A stretch of DNA of 64,000 nt, taken from positions 1,041,001 to 1,105,000 of the forward strand of contig NZ_CP035501.1 in assembly GCF_004135585.1 (NCBI RefSeq), read 5' to 3'. Position numbers and translations under genes: made by a program. Shown here piece after piece: positions 9,601 through 20,988 of this stretch (positions within the stretch are counted from its first letter, which is position 1; the number at the start of each line of letters is the position of its first letter). A model generated the notes under the pieces. The model saw only the letters and a list, made by a program, of their open reading frames with translations, searched no databases and was not told the DNA's origin. The DNA comes from Sphingosinicella sp. BN140058 (GTDB taxonomy: Bacteria > Pseudomonadota > Alphaproteobacteria > Sphingomonadales > Sphingomonadaceae).

Positions 9601-10872
9601 ATGACGCGCGGCTATCGGGGCAGCGGCCGGGTGCTGACGGCGAGCCTGGTCGGCACCGCCGTGGAATTCTACGATTTCTACATCTACGCCACCGCCGCCG
9701 CCCTGGTGTTCGGGCCCCTGTTCTTCCCCGCGAGCGAGCCTTCGATCCAGTTGCTTCTGTCTTATGCCAGCCTGGGCGTCGCGTTCATTGCGCGTCCGGT
9801 CGGGGCAAGCGTCTTCGGCCATTTCGGAGATCGGATCGGGCGCAAATCGACCTTGGTCGCCTCTTTGCTGCTGATGGGCGGATCGACCCTGCTGATCGCC
9901 TTTCTGCCGACCTATCAGACCGCCGGCTGGCTTGCTCCGTTCCTGCTCTGCCTGCTGCGCTTCGGCCAAGGCTTCGGCCTCGGCGGCGAATGGGGCGGCG
10001 CCGCCCTGCTCGCGGTAGAGAATGCACCGCCCGGCTATCGCGGCCGCTTCGGCATGTTCCCGCAACTGGGCGCACCGGTCGGCTTCCTCGCCGCCAACGG
10101 CCTGTTCCTGATCCTGGGCGCGGTGCTCGACGATGCCCAGTTCACCGCCTGGGGCTGGCGCATTCCGTTCCTGCTCAGCGCCATCCTGGTCGGGCTAGGC
10201 CTCTGGATCCGGCTGAAGCTGACCGAGACTCCGGCTTTCGCCGCCGCGCTTGCCGAGGCCCCGCCGCCGTCCGTGCCGATGGCCGAGTTGTTCCGCGACC
10301 ATCTCCGCGCGACCCTGGCCGGCACGTTCTCCGTCGTCGCCTGCTTTGCGATATTCTATCTCACCACCACCTTCGCGCTCGGCTACGGCACCAAGACGCT
10401 CGGCCACGACAAGGAGGCATTCCTCGGCGTCCAGCTCGTCGCGATCCTGTTCATGGCCGGCGGCATCGCGCTTGCGGGCAGTGCTTCGGATCGCTGGTCC
10501 CCGCGCGCCGTGCTGATCGGCGGCTGCCTGGCCTCGGTGGTCGTCGGCCTGCTGATGGGTCCGTTGTTCGGCGGCGGCTCGCTGTTCCTGGTCGGCCTGT
10601 TCCTCGCCCTGGCTCTGCTCGCCATGGGCTTTGTCTACGGGCCGCTCGGCGCCTTCCTGCCCGAGCTGTTTCCGGCGCGCGTGCGCTATACCGGCGCGTC
10701 GCTCACCTTCAACATCGGCGGCATCCTCGGCGGCGGCCTGGCGCCGGTTGCGGCACAATGGCTCGCGGAGCGCGGCGGCCTGTTCTTCGCCGGACTCTAC
10801 ATCAGCGCCGCCGCCCTGATCAGCCTCGTCGCGCTGGCGCTGTCGAGCAGGCGGCGCCCCGCCGACGCCTGA
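9601..10872 (+). CDS. MFS transporter, metabolite:H+ symporter (MHS) family
   Basis: This is a 423-residue inner-membrane protein with about 12 hydrophobic segments. The N-terminal pattern TAVEFYDFYIYATAAAL and the loop GHFGDRIGRKS are typical of the MHS group (ShiA, KgtP, ProP relatives). The sequence GEWGGAALL in the fourth to fifth helix is also a family hallmark. Such proteins import organic acids, shikimate or betaines with protons. The substrate cannot be read from the sequence. The gene follows dapA and the small 75-residue gene closely and ends six bases from the convergent GGDEF-EAL gene. Confidence 0.9.
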   Translation: MTRGYRGSGRVLTASLVGTAVEFYDFYIYATAAALVFGPLFFPASEPSIQLLLSYASLGVAFIARPVGASVFGHFGDRIGRKSTLVASLLLMGGSTLLIAFLPTYQTAGWLAPFLLCLLRFGQGFGLGGEWGGAALLAVENAPPGYRGRFGMFPQLGAPVGFLAANGLFLILGAVLDDAQFTAWGWRIPFLLSAILVGLGLWIRLKLTETPAFAAALAEAPPPSVPMAELFRDHLRATLAGTFSVVACFAIFYLTTTFALGYGTKTLGHDKEAFLGVQLVAILFMAGGIALAGSASDRWSPRAVLIGGCLASVVVGLLMGPLFGGGSLFLVGLFLALALLAMGFVYGPLGAFLPELFPARVRYTGASLTFNIGGILGGGLAPVAAQWLAERGGLFFAGLYISAAALISLVALALSSRRRPADA

Positions 10873-10878
10873 TCCCCG

Positions 10879-13080
10879 TCAGGCGGGCAGACGCTCCAGT
10901 TTCGGCAGGATCGTCGCGGTCGCAAGCGAACCGCCGCTCCGCAGCAGCCGCAACAATTTCGACAGATCTTCGGCCGGCACCGCCTCGCTGAACAGAAAGC
11001 CCTGGAATTCGGAGCAGAGCTCGCGCTGAAGATGGCTGAGCTGCTCGCGCGTCTCGACTCCCTCGGCGACGCAATCGAGGCCGAGGTTGCGCGCCAGGCT
11101 GAGGATCGAGTGGACGATCGCGGCCGTGCTCGAATGGGTGGTGAGATCGCGCACGAAGGAGCGGTCGATCTTGATCCGATCGAGAGGAAATCGGCGCAGG
11201 TAGGAGAGCGAGGACCATCCGGTGCCGAAATCGTCGAGGGACAAGGTGACGCCGAGCGCCTTCAGATCCTGCATGATCCGCAACGTGGTATCGGTCTCGT
11301 CGAGGGTGAGGCTCTCGGTCAGCTCCAGCTCCAGCCACTGCGGAGCGAGGCCGGCGACTCGCAGCGCCTCGTTCACGGTGGCGACGATGTCGCCGCGGTA
11401 GAATTGCTGGGCGGAAAGATTGACGGCGATGCGCAGCGGCGGCCGCCCCTCGGCATGCCAGGCGGCGCATTGGCGGCACGCCGTCTCGAGCACCCAGCGG
11501 CCGACCTCCACGATCAGGCCGCGCTCCTCGAGCAGGGGAATGAACAAGGCGGGCGAAACCAATCCTTCGGTCGGATGATGCCAGCGCAGCAGCGCCTCGA
11601 CCCCGGTCAGTACGCCGTCCTCGATCGCAATCTGCGGCTGGTAGTGAAGCGCGAACTCGCCGCGGGCGAGGGCGCCGTGGACGTCGTTGGACAGGGTATG
11701 CCAGCGCTGAGCGGCGCTGCTCAGCTCCTTGCTGAAGATCTTGTAGCCGGCGCGGCCGTTTTCCTTGGCCGCGTACATGGCGGTGTCCGCCGCTTGCAGC
11801 AGCGCGCCGGCATCCTCGCCGTCCCCCGGGAAGAAGCTGATGCCGATGCTGGTGCCGACATGAAGGCTGCGTCCGTCGATCAAAAACGGTTCGGCGATTG
11901 CGGCGAGCACCTTCTCGGCGACCCGCTCGGCGTCTCCCGCTTCGGCAAGGCTCGACAGTGCGATCACGAATTCGTCGCCGCCGAGACGGGCCGCAGTGTC
12001 GCTTTCGCGCAGGCAGCCGCGCAGACGCGACGCGACCGCCTCGAGCAGTTCGTCGCCGACATGGTGGCCGAGCGAGTCGTTGATCGTCTTGAAATGATCG
12101 AGGTCGAGCATCAGCACGCCGACCATCTCACCGTCACGCCGCGCATGCGCGATCGCGACTCCCAGCCGGTCGGCGAGCATGGTGCGGTTCGGCAGTCCGG
12201 TCAGCGCGTCGTGATGGGCGAGATAACGAATCCGTGCCTCGGCTTCCTTGCGCTCGCGAATGTCACGGAAGTTCAGCTGGACGATGTCGCTGTTGACGTC
12301 CTGATAGAAGGATCCGATCACTTCGACGTCGATCGGAGCCCCGCTCGCCGGCTGCAGCGCCCAGTCGCCATAATGCAGGAATCGGGCCTTGCGCAGGTCC
12401 TCCACGGCCGTCGGCGAAACCCCGATCCTCTCGAAGCCCGGAACGTCGGCCAGGCGGCGGCCGATCAGTTCGTCGGGCAGCCGGCCGAGCATCCGCGCCA
12501 TCGCGGGATTGGCGTCGGTGATCGCCCGCGACCTGCAATCAAGCAGAAGAATGCCGTCGTTCGCCGTCTCGAATAGGCGACGATATCGCGACTCCGAGGC
12601 GACGAGCGCCTGTTCGACGGCGCGGCGTGCGTCGATTTCGGCCTGCAGCGCCTGGTTGCGCGTCGCCAATTGCTGTTGAGCGCAGCGCAGCGCCAGATGG
12701 GTGTTCACCCGTGCCAGCAACTCCTCCACCTGGAAAGGCTTGCTGACATAATCGACTCCGCCCGCGCCGAATGCCTGCACCTTGTCGGCGACGTCGGCGA
12801 GCGCCGTCATGAAGATCACCGGAATCGCCTGCGTCTCCGGGTTCTGCTTGAGCCGCCAGCAGGTCTCGAAGCCATCGATGCCGGGCATCATCACGTCGAG
12901 CAGGATCAGATCGGGCTGCAGGAAGGATGCGCGCTCAAGCGCCTCCTCGCCGCCGAGCGCGACGGCGATCTCGAATCCGTGCTGCTCGAGATGATCGACG
13001 GCGACGCCAAGGTTCACCGGATTGTCGTCGACGAGAAGGATGGTACGTCCGCTCGCGGCAATGACGGGATTGTGCTGCAT
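10879..13080 (-). CDS. Response regulator with PAS, GGDEF and EAL domains (cyclic-di-GMP turnover)
   Basis: The 733-residue protein has an N-terminal receiver domain (residues 12-125; acidic pair Asp18-Asp19, phosphoacceptor Asp62 in LLDVMMP, Lys114 in SKPF), a PAS domain (about 165-275), a diguanylate cyclase domain with intact GGDEF at 367-371 and an RESD inhibitory site at 358-361, and an EAL phosphodiesterase domain from about 465. The EAL motif (495-497), the NLSAQQF, ELTES and DDFGTGWSSL motifs and EGVE are all present, so both synthesis and breakdown of cyclic-di-GMP look possible. The start is two bases from the stop of the upstream histidine kinase gene, so the pair is translationally coupled and the kinase is the likely phosphodonor. 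Output is probably a motile-sessile or exopolysaccharide decision (inference). Confidence 0.95.
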   Translation of the reverse strand: MQHNPVIAASGRTILLVDDNPVNLGVAVDHLEQHGFEIAVALGGEEALERASFLQPDLILLDVMMPGIDGFETCWRLKQNPETQAIPVIFMTALADVADKVQAFGAGGVDYVSKPFQVEELLARVNTHLALRCAQQQLATRNQALQAEIDARRAVEQALVASESRYRRLFETANDGILLLDCRSRAITDANPAMARMLGRLPDELIGRRLADVPGFERIGVSPTAVEDLRKARFLHYGDWALQPASGAPIDVEVIGSFYQDVNSDIVQLNFRDIRERKEAEARIRYLAHHDALTGLPNRTMLADRLGVAIAHARRDGEMVGVLMLDLDHFKTINDSLGHHVGDELLEAVASRLRGCLRESDTAARLGGDEFVIALSSLAEAGDAERVAEKVLAAIAEPFLIDGRSLHVGTSIGISFFPGDGEDAGALLQAADTAMYAAKENGRAGYKIFSKELSSAAQRWHTLSNDVHGALARGEFALHYQPQIAIEDGVLTGVEALLRWHHPTEGLVSPALFIPLLEERGLIVEVGRWVLETACRQCAAWHAEGRPPLRIAVNLSAQQFYRGDIVATVNEALRVAGLAPQWLELELTESLTLDETDTTLRIMQDLKALGVTLSLDDFGTGWSSLSYLRRFPLDRIKIDRSFVRDLTTHSSTAAIVHSILSLARNLGLDCVAEGVETREQLSHLQRELCSEFQGFLFSEAVPAEDLSKLLRLLRSGGSLATATILPKLERLPA

Positions 13081-13082
13081 GT

Positions 13083-15377
<2,295 letters not shown>

Positions 15378-15518
15378 CCCACCCCTACCCAACAAAAAGA
15401 CGGTAGGGATCAGGCCTTAAGTCCCGCTCTATGCCGGACTAGGGAAATTGCCTTAGGGCCGCGCCGGAAGCTGTTAACCTTCTCTACCGATGTTCCATGG
15501 GCGTCTCCGCGCTTGGTC

Positions 15519-16985
15519 TCAGCGGACCACCCGCGGCGGCATCGGCACCGGCTGACCGTGGCTCGGCATCGCCGGCAGATCGGGCCGGCGAAGGCCGCTC
15601 ACCAGCTCGGCGATCTTCACCTCCTTGCCGGTCTTGAAACATTGGTTGGCGGCGATTCCGATCAGGATCGAGCAGGCGCCGCCGCGCTCGTCGGCGGCGC
15701 GCAGCAAGGGGTCGGCGGGCGCCGCAGGATCAAACAGGTCGGTAAGCATCACCGCGTCGCCGCCGCCATGGCCGCCTTCGCCGGTGCGCGGCTTGATCGT
15801 GCGCGGCGCGCCGCGAAGCGGCACGATCCGGGTGGTGACCGCATCCTCGTCGCTCTCGCCCTGAGTCATCGTCGCGCCGGCGACATAGGCCTTCTCGACG
15901 ACATTGTGCTCGAGCCGCCCCTTGGTGCCGTTGAAGGCGACATGATAGCCCTCCCAGGCGTTGAAGGCGTTGAGGCTGTAGGACAAGGTCGCGCCGCCTT
16001 CGTAGCCGACGATCACGTTCATCGTGTCCTCGATACTGATCTCGGGCCGCCAGACGCACTGATCCCGGAAGTAGCCGTCATAGCGCTCGTTATCGACATA
16101 GAGCGCCTTCAGCCCGGGATCCGCGGCGATATCGAGGTAGAAGTTGCATTCGGCCTTTTCCGGGCAGGTGCGACAGCGCTGATGCGGCCCGTCGAGGCCC
16201 ATCCGCCGCGCCATCTCGGGCGTGTAGAATTGCCTTTTGCCGGTCGCGTTCACCGTCGCCGGAACGTCGGACAGCCACCAATTGACGAGATCAAAATGGT
16301 GGGTCGCCTTGTGCACCATCAGGCCGCCCGAAATCGCCTTGTTGCTGTGCCAGCGGCGAAAATAATCGGCGCCATGGACGGTGTTGAGCAGCCAGGTGAA
16401 ATCGACAGACAGCACGTCGCCGATCTCGCCCGCCATCAGCAATTCCTTCACCTGCGTGCGGAACGGCGCATAGCGGTAATTGAACGTTACCCGCACATGG
16501 CGGCCGCTCCGCTTCACCGCGTCCAAGATTGCCTGCGCTTTGGCGGCGTCCGTGGTCATCGGCTTTTCGGTGATCACGTCGATGCCGGCGTCGAGCGCGC
16601 CGACGATATAATCGACGTGATAGGCGTCCGGCACGGTGACGATCACCGCGTCCGGGCGGTGCTCCTTGAGCATCCTGGTGAAATCGGCGGCCAGATAGGT
16701 TTGCGGCGCCGGCGCTCCGGCGGCGGCGGCGCGGCGGGCGGCATAAGCGAGTCGGCCCGGATTGGTGTCGCAGATTGCGACCAGGCTGCTGGTCGTCTTG
16801 TGCGGTCCCCAGATCGCCTCCTGGAACATGCGGGCGCGGCTGCCGCAGCCGACCTGCACGAAGCGCCGGCCGCCTGTCGCCGCCCGTGCCGGCGCAGACG
16901 GGATCGAGGCGATCGCCGCCCCGCCGGCCATGCCGGCCATCACCTCACGCCGGCCGAGGCCGAGATCGTCTGCTTCCTCAGTCAT
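15519..16985 (-). CDS. Tat-exported Gfo/Idh/MocA family oxidoreductase
   Basis: This 488-residue protein has a twin-arginine-type leader (GRREVMAGMAGGAA) ending near SAPARA, then a Rossmann domain (VQVGCGSRARMF) and the family motif ITEKPMTT, with the catalytic-type Lys in EKP. A cysteine cluster (CRTCPEKAEC) sits in the C-terminal half. Family members oxidise or rearrange sugars and inositols with a tightly bound NAD(P); exported versions such as GH109 act as glycosidases. I chose the ATG at 16985 because AGAGGG lies seven bases upstream; an ATG nine codons earlier lacks this. It is divergent from the GH3 gene, with a LacI-type operator between them, so co-regulation by a plant sugar is likely. 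Confidence 0.88.
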   Translation of the reverse strand: MTEEADDLGLGRREVMAGMAGGAAIASIPSAPARAATGGRRFVQVGCGSRARMFQEAIWGPHKTTSSLVAICDTNPGRLAYAARRAAAAGAPAPQTYLAADFTRMLKEHRPDAVIVTVPDAYHVDYIVGALDAGIDVITEKPMTTDAAKAQAILDAVKRSGRHVRVTFNYRYAPFRTQVKELLMAGEIGDVLSVDFTWLLNTVHGADYFRRWHSNKAISGGLMVHKATHHFDLVNWWLSDVPATVNATGKRQFYTPEMARRMGLDGPHQRCRTCPEKAECNFYLDIAADPGLKALYVDNERYDGYFRDQCVWRPEISIEDTMNVIVGYEGGATLSYSLNAFNAWEGYHVAFNGTKGRLEHNVVEKAYVAGATMTQGESDEDAVTTRIVPLRGAPRTIKPRTGEGGHGGGDAVMLTDLFDPAAPADPLLRAADERGGACSILIGIAANQCFKTGKEVKIAELVSGLRRPDLPAMPSHGQPVPMPPRVVR

Positions 16986-17056
16986 GTCGCATCCCTCTCC
17001 GAGGCCGGTCATTCACGCAACCGCCATTCCATTTCACAAAGTGACCGACAATCCCA

Positions 17057-17071
17057 CCATGTGCAACATGG
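17057..17071. promoter_or_regulatory. Inverted repeat in the divergent oxidoreductase/GH3 promoter region
   Basis: CCATGT-GCA-ACATGG is a perfect 6-base inverted repeat about 72 bases upstream of the oxidoreductase start and 93 bases upstream of the GH3 start. It may be an operator; nothing in the sequence names the regulator. Confidence 0.35.
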
Positions 17072-17111
17072 CATGACGCATGAACGCGCAATGTGCAGCC
17101 CTCCGCGGATC

Positions 17112-17125
17112 TGGTAACGCTAACA
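17112..17125. promoter_or_regulatory. LacI-family-like operator upstream of the GH3 gene
   Basis: TGGTAACGCTAACA is an imperfect palindrome around a central CG and resembles the TGNTANCGNTANCA pattern bound by LacI/GalR-type repressors. It lies 39 bases upstream of the GH3 start codon, between two divergent sugar-related genes. No LacI-type gene is in the window. Confidence 0.5.
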
Positions 17126-17163
17126 TTTCTGACTTATGCTCCTCAAAAATAGACAGAGGGAGG

Positions 17164-19836
17164 ATGTCCGTGAGTCGCAAGCTTCTGATCGCAATTGCCC
17201 TGCTCGCCACCGCAGCCCGGCCGGCGGCGGCGATTGCGCAATCCACCGCCGCCCCAGCCGCCGCGCCGGCGAACCTGCCCTTCCGCAACCCTGCGCTCCG
17301 CGTGGAGCAACGTGCGGCCGACATCGTCTCGCGCATGACGCTGGAGGAGAAAGCACGCCAGCTCGGTCATACCGCCCCTGCCATCCCGAGGCTCGGCGTA
17401 CCGGAATATAATTGGTGGAACGAGGGGTTGCACGGCGTCGCCCGTGCCGGCGTCGCCACCGTATTCCCGCAGGCGATCGGTATGGCGGCCTCCTGGGATG
17501 CGCCGCTGATGCAATCGGTCGGCGACGTGATCAGCACCGAATTTCGTGCCAAATATGCGGAACGCGTTCATCCCGACGGCGGCACCGACTGGTATCGCGG
17601 CCTCACCGTCTGGTCTCCGAACATCAACATCTTCCGCGATCCGCGCTGGGGGCGCGGTCAGGAAACCTATGGCGAGGATCCGTACCTGACCTCGCGCATC
17701 GGCATCGCCTTCATCCGGGGTCTCCAGGGCGACGATCCCAATCTCTTCAAGACGATCGCCACCTCCAAACACTTTGCAGTGCACAGCGGCCCCGAATCGA
17801 ACCGTCACCGCGAGGATGTCCACCCCTCCCCGCACGATCTTGAGGACACCTATCTGCCCGCTTTCCGCGCGACCGTCACCGAAGGGCAGGTCTATTCGGT
17901 GATGTGCGCCTACAATGCCGTCGGCGGTGTTCCGGCCTGCGCCAGCCAGGATCTGCTCGACACCAGGTTGCGAAGGGACTGGGGCTTCAAGGGCTTCGTC
18001 GTTTCCGATTGCGGAGCCGCCGCCAACATCTTCCGCGAAGACAGCCTTCGTTACACAAAAACGCCCGAGGAAGGCGTCGCGGCCGGCTTCAAGGCGGGCA
18101 TGGACCTTATCTGCGGCGACTATCGCAACAACATGAGCACCGAGCCCGAGCATATCGTCGCCGCCGTCCGCTCCGGCCAGTTGCCCGAAGCGGTGGTCGA
18201 TCAGGCGCTGCGGCGACTGTTCGAAGCGCGGATCCGGCTTGGCCTCTTCGACCCGCCGGCATCCCGCCCGTTCGCGAACATCGGTCCCGAGCAGAACGAC
18301 ACGCCCGAGCATCGCGCGATGGCGCTGAAGATGGCGCAAGCCTCGATGGTGCTGCTCAAGAATGACGGCCTGCTGCCGTTGAAGCAGGCGCCCAAGCGGA
18401 TCGCCGTGATCGGACCCAATGCCGACAATGTCGACGCATTGGTCGGCAATTACAACGGCACCCCTTCGGCCCCCGTCACGGTGCTGGCCGGCCTCCGCGC
18501 CCGCTTCCCGGACGCGCGGATCGACTTCGTCGAGGGCACGGGCCTCGTCGGCCCGGCCTCACCGCCGGTTCCCGACGCCATCTTCTGCACCGATGCAGGC
18601 TGCGGCACCCGCGGCTTGAAGGCCGAGGTCTTCCGCGGCGTCAATCTGGAGGGCGCGCCGACCGAGACCCGCACCGATCCCAATGCCGTGTTCGAATGGC
18701 GCGGCGATCGCGAAAGCTCGATCCGCTGGACCGGAACCATCACGCCGACCGAGAGCGGCGAGCATCGCTTCCGCGTCGCCAGCGACAATGGCTATCGGGT
18801 GTTCATCGGGGATACCGCCGTGGTCGACGAGTGGGGGGTCGGCGACGCGCCTTCGATCGCCGATGGCACCATCCGTCTCGAGGCCGGCAAGAGCTATCCG
18901 ATACGGGTCGAGGCTTTCCAGCGCGGCGTGCGCGGCCGCCAGAGATTGCTGTGGAGCCCGCCGAGCGAGAATGGCGACAAGGCTATAGCCGCGGCGCGCA
19001 ATGCCGATCTCGTCGTATTCGCCGGCGGTCTAACCGCGCGGGTGGAAGGCGAGGAGATGAAGATCGCCGCAGCGGGTTTCGCCGGTGGCGACCGGACCAG
19101 CATCGATCTCCCCGCACCTCAGCAGAAATTGCTTGAGCGGGTTCAGGCGGTTGGCAAACCGGTCGTATTGGTGCTGATGAACGGCAGCGCGCTCGGCGTG
19201 AACTGGGCCGACAAGAATGTGCCCGCCATCGTCGAGGCCTGGTATCCGGGCGGCGAAGGTGGCCATGCCGTCGCCGGATTGCTCGCCGGCGATTTCAGCC
19301 CCGCCGGCCGCCTGCCGGTGACCTTCTACAGATCGGTCGACCAGCTTCCGGCCTTCGCCGACTATCGCATGGCGGGACGGACCTATCGCTATTTCGCCGG
19401 CGAGCCGCTTTACCCGTTCGGCCACGGGCTCAGCTACACGCGCTTTCGTTACGCCAATCTCAGGACCAGCGCCGCGTCCGTCGCTGCGGGCACGCCGTTG
19501 ACGGTGACCGCGGACGTCACCAATGACGGCGCGGTCGATGGCGACGAGGTCGTTCAGCTCTACGTCTCGCGGGCGGGTCAGGCCGGGACGCCGATCCGCG
19601 CCCTTCAGGGCTTTCAGCGCGTGCCGATCAAGCGAGGCGAGACCCGCACGATAAGCTTCACCCTCGACGATCGGGCGCTCAGCGTCGTCGACGACAAGGG
19701 CGTGCGCAAGGTGACACCGGGCGATGTCGAACTTTGGGTGGGCGGCGGCCAGCCGGTTTCGCGACCGGGCCTGCCTGCGGTGGCGGGAACGAAGGCGCGG
19801 GTGCGGGTGACCGGAACCCGCACACTGCCGCGCTGA
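17164..19836 (+). CDS. Exported GH3 glycosidase with PA14 insertion (beta-xylosidase/beta-glucosidase type)
   Basis: The 890-residue product starts with a signal peptide (LLIAIALLATAARPAAA). The GH3 N-terminal barrel carries the substrate-binding pattern WWNEGLHGVARAG, common in bacterial xylan 1,4-beta-xylosidases, plus SKHFAVHSGPE and the catalytic nucleophile Asp282 in VVSDCG. A PA14 domain is inserted at about residues 485-612, as in some beta-glucosidases, and a fibronectin-III-like domain ends the protein. It should release single sugars from oligosaccharide non-reducing ends in the periplasm. Whether xylose, arabinose or glucose is released is not certain. The start is either the ATG at 17164, directly after GAGGGAGG, or the GTG at 17170, which has better spacing. 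A LacI-type operator precedes it. Confidence 0.93.
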   Translation: MSVSRKLLIAIALLATAARPAAAIAQSTAAPAAAPANLPFRNPALRVEQRAADIVSRMTLEEKARQLGHTAPAIPRLGVPEYNWWNEGLHGVARAGVATVFPQAIGMAASWDAPLMQSVGDVISTEFRAKYAERVHPDGGTDWYRGLTVWSPNINIFRDPRWGRGQETYGEDPYLTSRIGIAFIRGLQGDDPNLFKTIATSKHFAVHSGPESNRHREDVHPSPHDLEDTYLPAFRATVTEGQVYSVMCAYNAVGGVPACASQDLLDTRLRRDWGFKGFVVSDCGAAANIFREDSLRYTKTPEEGVAAGFKAGMDLICGDYRNNMSTEPEHIVAAVRSGQLPEAVVDQALRRLFEARIRLGLFDPPASRPFANIGPEQNDTPEHRAMALKMAQASMVLLKNDGLLPLKQAPKRIAVIGPNADNVDALVGNYNGTPSAPVTVLAGLRARFPDARIDFVEGTGLVGPASPPVPDAIFCTDAGCGTRGLKAEVFRGVNLEGAPTETRTDPNAVFEWRGDRESSIRWTGTITPTESGEHRFRVASDNGYRVFIGDTAVVDEWGVGDAPSIADGTIRLEAGKSYPIRVEAFQRGVRGRQRLLWSPPSENGDKAIAAARNADLVVFAGGLTARVEGEEMKIAAAGFAGGDRTSIDLPAPQQKLLERVQAVGKPVVLVLMNGSALGVNWADKNVPAIVEAWYPGGEGGHAVAGLLAGDFSPAGRLPVTFYRSVDQLPAFADYRMAGRTYRYFAGEPLYPFGHGLSYTRFRYANLRTSAASVAAGTPLTVTADVTNDGAVDGDEVVQLYVSRAGQAGTPIRALQGFQRVPIKRGETRTISFTLDDRALSVVDDKGVRKVTPGDVELWVGGGQPVSRPGLPAVAGTKARVRVTGTRTLPR

Positions 19837-19847
19837 AAGCGGCCGCT

Positions 19848-19867
19848 CGGAACCCCTCCGGGTTCCG
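19848..19867. terminator. Hairpin after the GH3 gene
   Basis: CGGAACCC-CTCC-GGGTTCCG forms a perfect 8-base stem with a 4-base loop, 12 bases after the GH3 stop. There is no T run, so it may terminate weakly or only stabilise the transcript. Confidence 0.45.
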
Positions 19868-19881
19868 GGCGTCCAACCCGC

Positions 19882-20694
19882 ATGAACTTCGAAATCGCGC
19901 ATCTCGGGCTCGTCGATGAAGAGCTGATCGCGCCCGAGATCGCCGCGCTGGAGCTTGCCGCTCTCGATCATCCCGGAGTCGAGCTCGATCCCTATTTCGA
20001 CATCCTTTCCGAAATTGCCGAAGAGCTCGCGGACGTCGGGGCCGGCGCGGCGAGCGCGCCCGAACAGGCGCTGGCGCTCGCCGAAGTGATCGGCGCCAGC
20101 TACGAATTCGACGGCGATCGCGAGAAGTATGACGATCGCCAGAATGTCGACATGATCCGGGTCATCGACCGCCGTCGCGGAATGCCCATCAGCCTCTCGA
20201 TCCTCTATGTCGGCCTTGCGAGGCGGATCGGCTGGCCCGCCGACGCCCTCAACACGCCCGGCCATGTGTTGGTTCGGATCGGCCCCGATACCGCCCCCCT
20301 GCTGATCGACCCGTTCAATGGCGGCACCATCGTCAACGCCGACCGCCTCACCACCCTTCTCTCGCACGTGCTCGGCGCCGACGTGAGCCCGTCCGCCGAG
20401 CATCTCGCGCCGATGTCGAACCGGTCGATGCTGGTTCGCCTGCTGATGAACGAGGCGACGCGCGCCGAAGCCGCCGGCGATCCGGAGCGTGCCCTCGTCC
20501 TGTTCGAGCGAATGACCGTAGTCGCGCCCGCCAACAGCCATGCCTGGTGGGAGAAGGCCCGGCTCGAACTGGTCGGCAACGACGCCTCGGCCGCCCGGGG
20601 AAGCCTCAGTGCCCTCCTCGAAATGACTCGCGACCCGAACATGCGCGGCCACATCAGCGCGATGCTCGATTCGCTGGCACGGCCGAGCACCTGA
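19882..20694 (+). CDS. SirB1-type transglutaminase-like protein with TPR-like C-terminus
   Basis: This 270-residue cytoplasmic protein matches the SirB1/YchA family. The transglutaminase-like region includes RRRGMPISLSILYVGLARR and the NTPGHVLVRI stretch, followed by a helical TPR-like tail (ERALVLFERMTVVAPANSHAWWEKARL). The usual catalytic Cys is not visible in these motifs. The family is widespread, but its biochemical role is poorly defined. It follows the GH3 gene after a hairpin, so it may be transcribed separately. No strong ribosome site is seen; the ATG at 19882 fits the family's N-terminus. Confidence 0.85.
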   Translation: MNFEIAHLGLVDEELIAPEIAALELAALDHPGVELDPYFDILSEIAEELADVGAGAASAPEQALALAEVIGASYEFDGDREKYDDRQNVDMIRVIDRRRGMPISLSILYVGLARRIGWPADALNTPGHVLVRIGPDTAPLLIDPFNGGTIVNADRLTTLLSHVLGADVSPSAEHLAPMSNRSMLVRLLMNEATRAEAAGDPERALVLFERMTVVAPANSHAWWEKARLELVGNDASAARGSLSALLEMTRDPNMRGHISAMLDSLARPST

Positions 20695-20710
20695 GCCGCG
20701 ACACCGGCGA

Positions 20711-20953
20711 TTACTTGCGTCCGATCTCGCGCCAGTCCGTCTCGCTTACCTCGACTCCGAACTTCGCCGCTGCCGTCCTGATCCTTTTCCAGGCCGCATC
20801 ACGGTCCGCATCGCTGACGCCCTTCACCTGGTTGAACCGAGCGATCGCATTGCGCACGTGGCTGGCATTTTCCAGCGGTTCCTTGCGCGTCTCGGGAAAG
20901 GCGAAAGCGCCCTTCCCGAGGTGGTCCCGTTCGTCCGCGCTGAGCTTCGACAT
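20711..20953 (-). CDS. DUF6582 family small protein
   Basis: The 80-residue protein starts MSKLSADERDHL and contains FAFPETRKEPLENASHVRNA, followed by RFNQVKGVSDADRDAAWKRI. These are the conserved features of DUF6582, common in proteobacteria and actinobacteria as a short soluble protein of unknown function. It lies 35 bases after the broken PfpI/DJ-1 gene on the same strand, and both are probably served by the EcfG-like promoter at 21571-21595. A role in general stress tolerance is therefore inferred from context. Confidence 0.85.
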   Translation of the reverse strand: MSKLSADERDHLGKGAFAFPETRKEPLENASHVRNAIARFNQVKGVSDADRDAAWKRIRTAAAKFGVEVSETDWREIGRK

Positions 20954-20988
20954 GGTCTGCTCTGTCCGACGTGTGGAGGAAATGAGAG

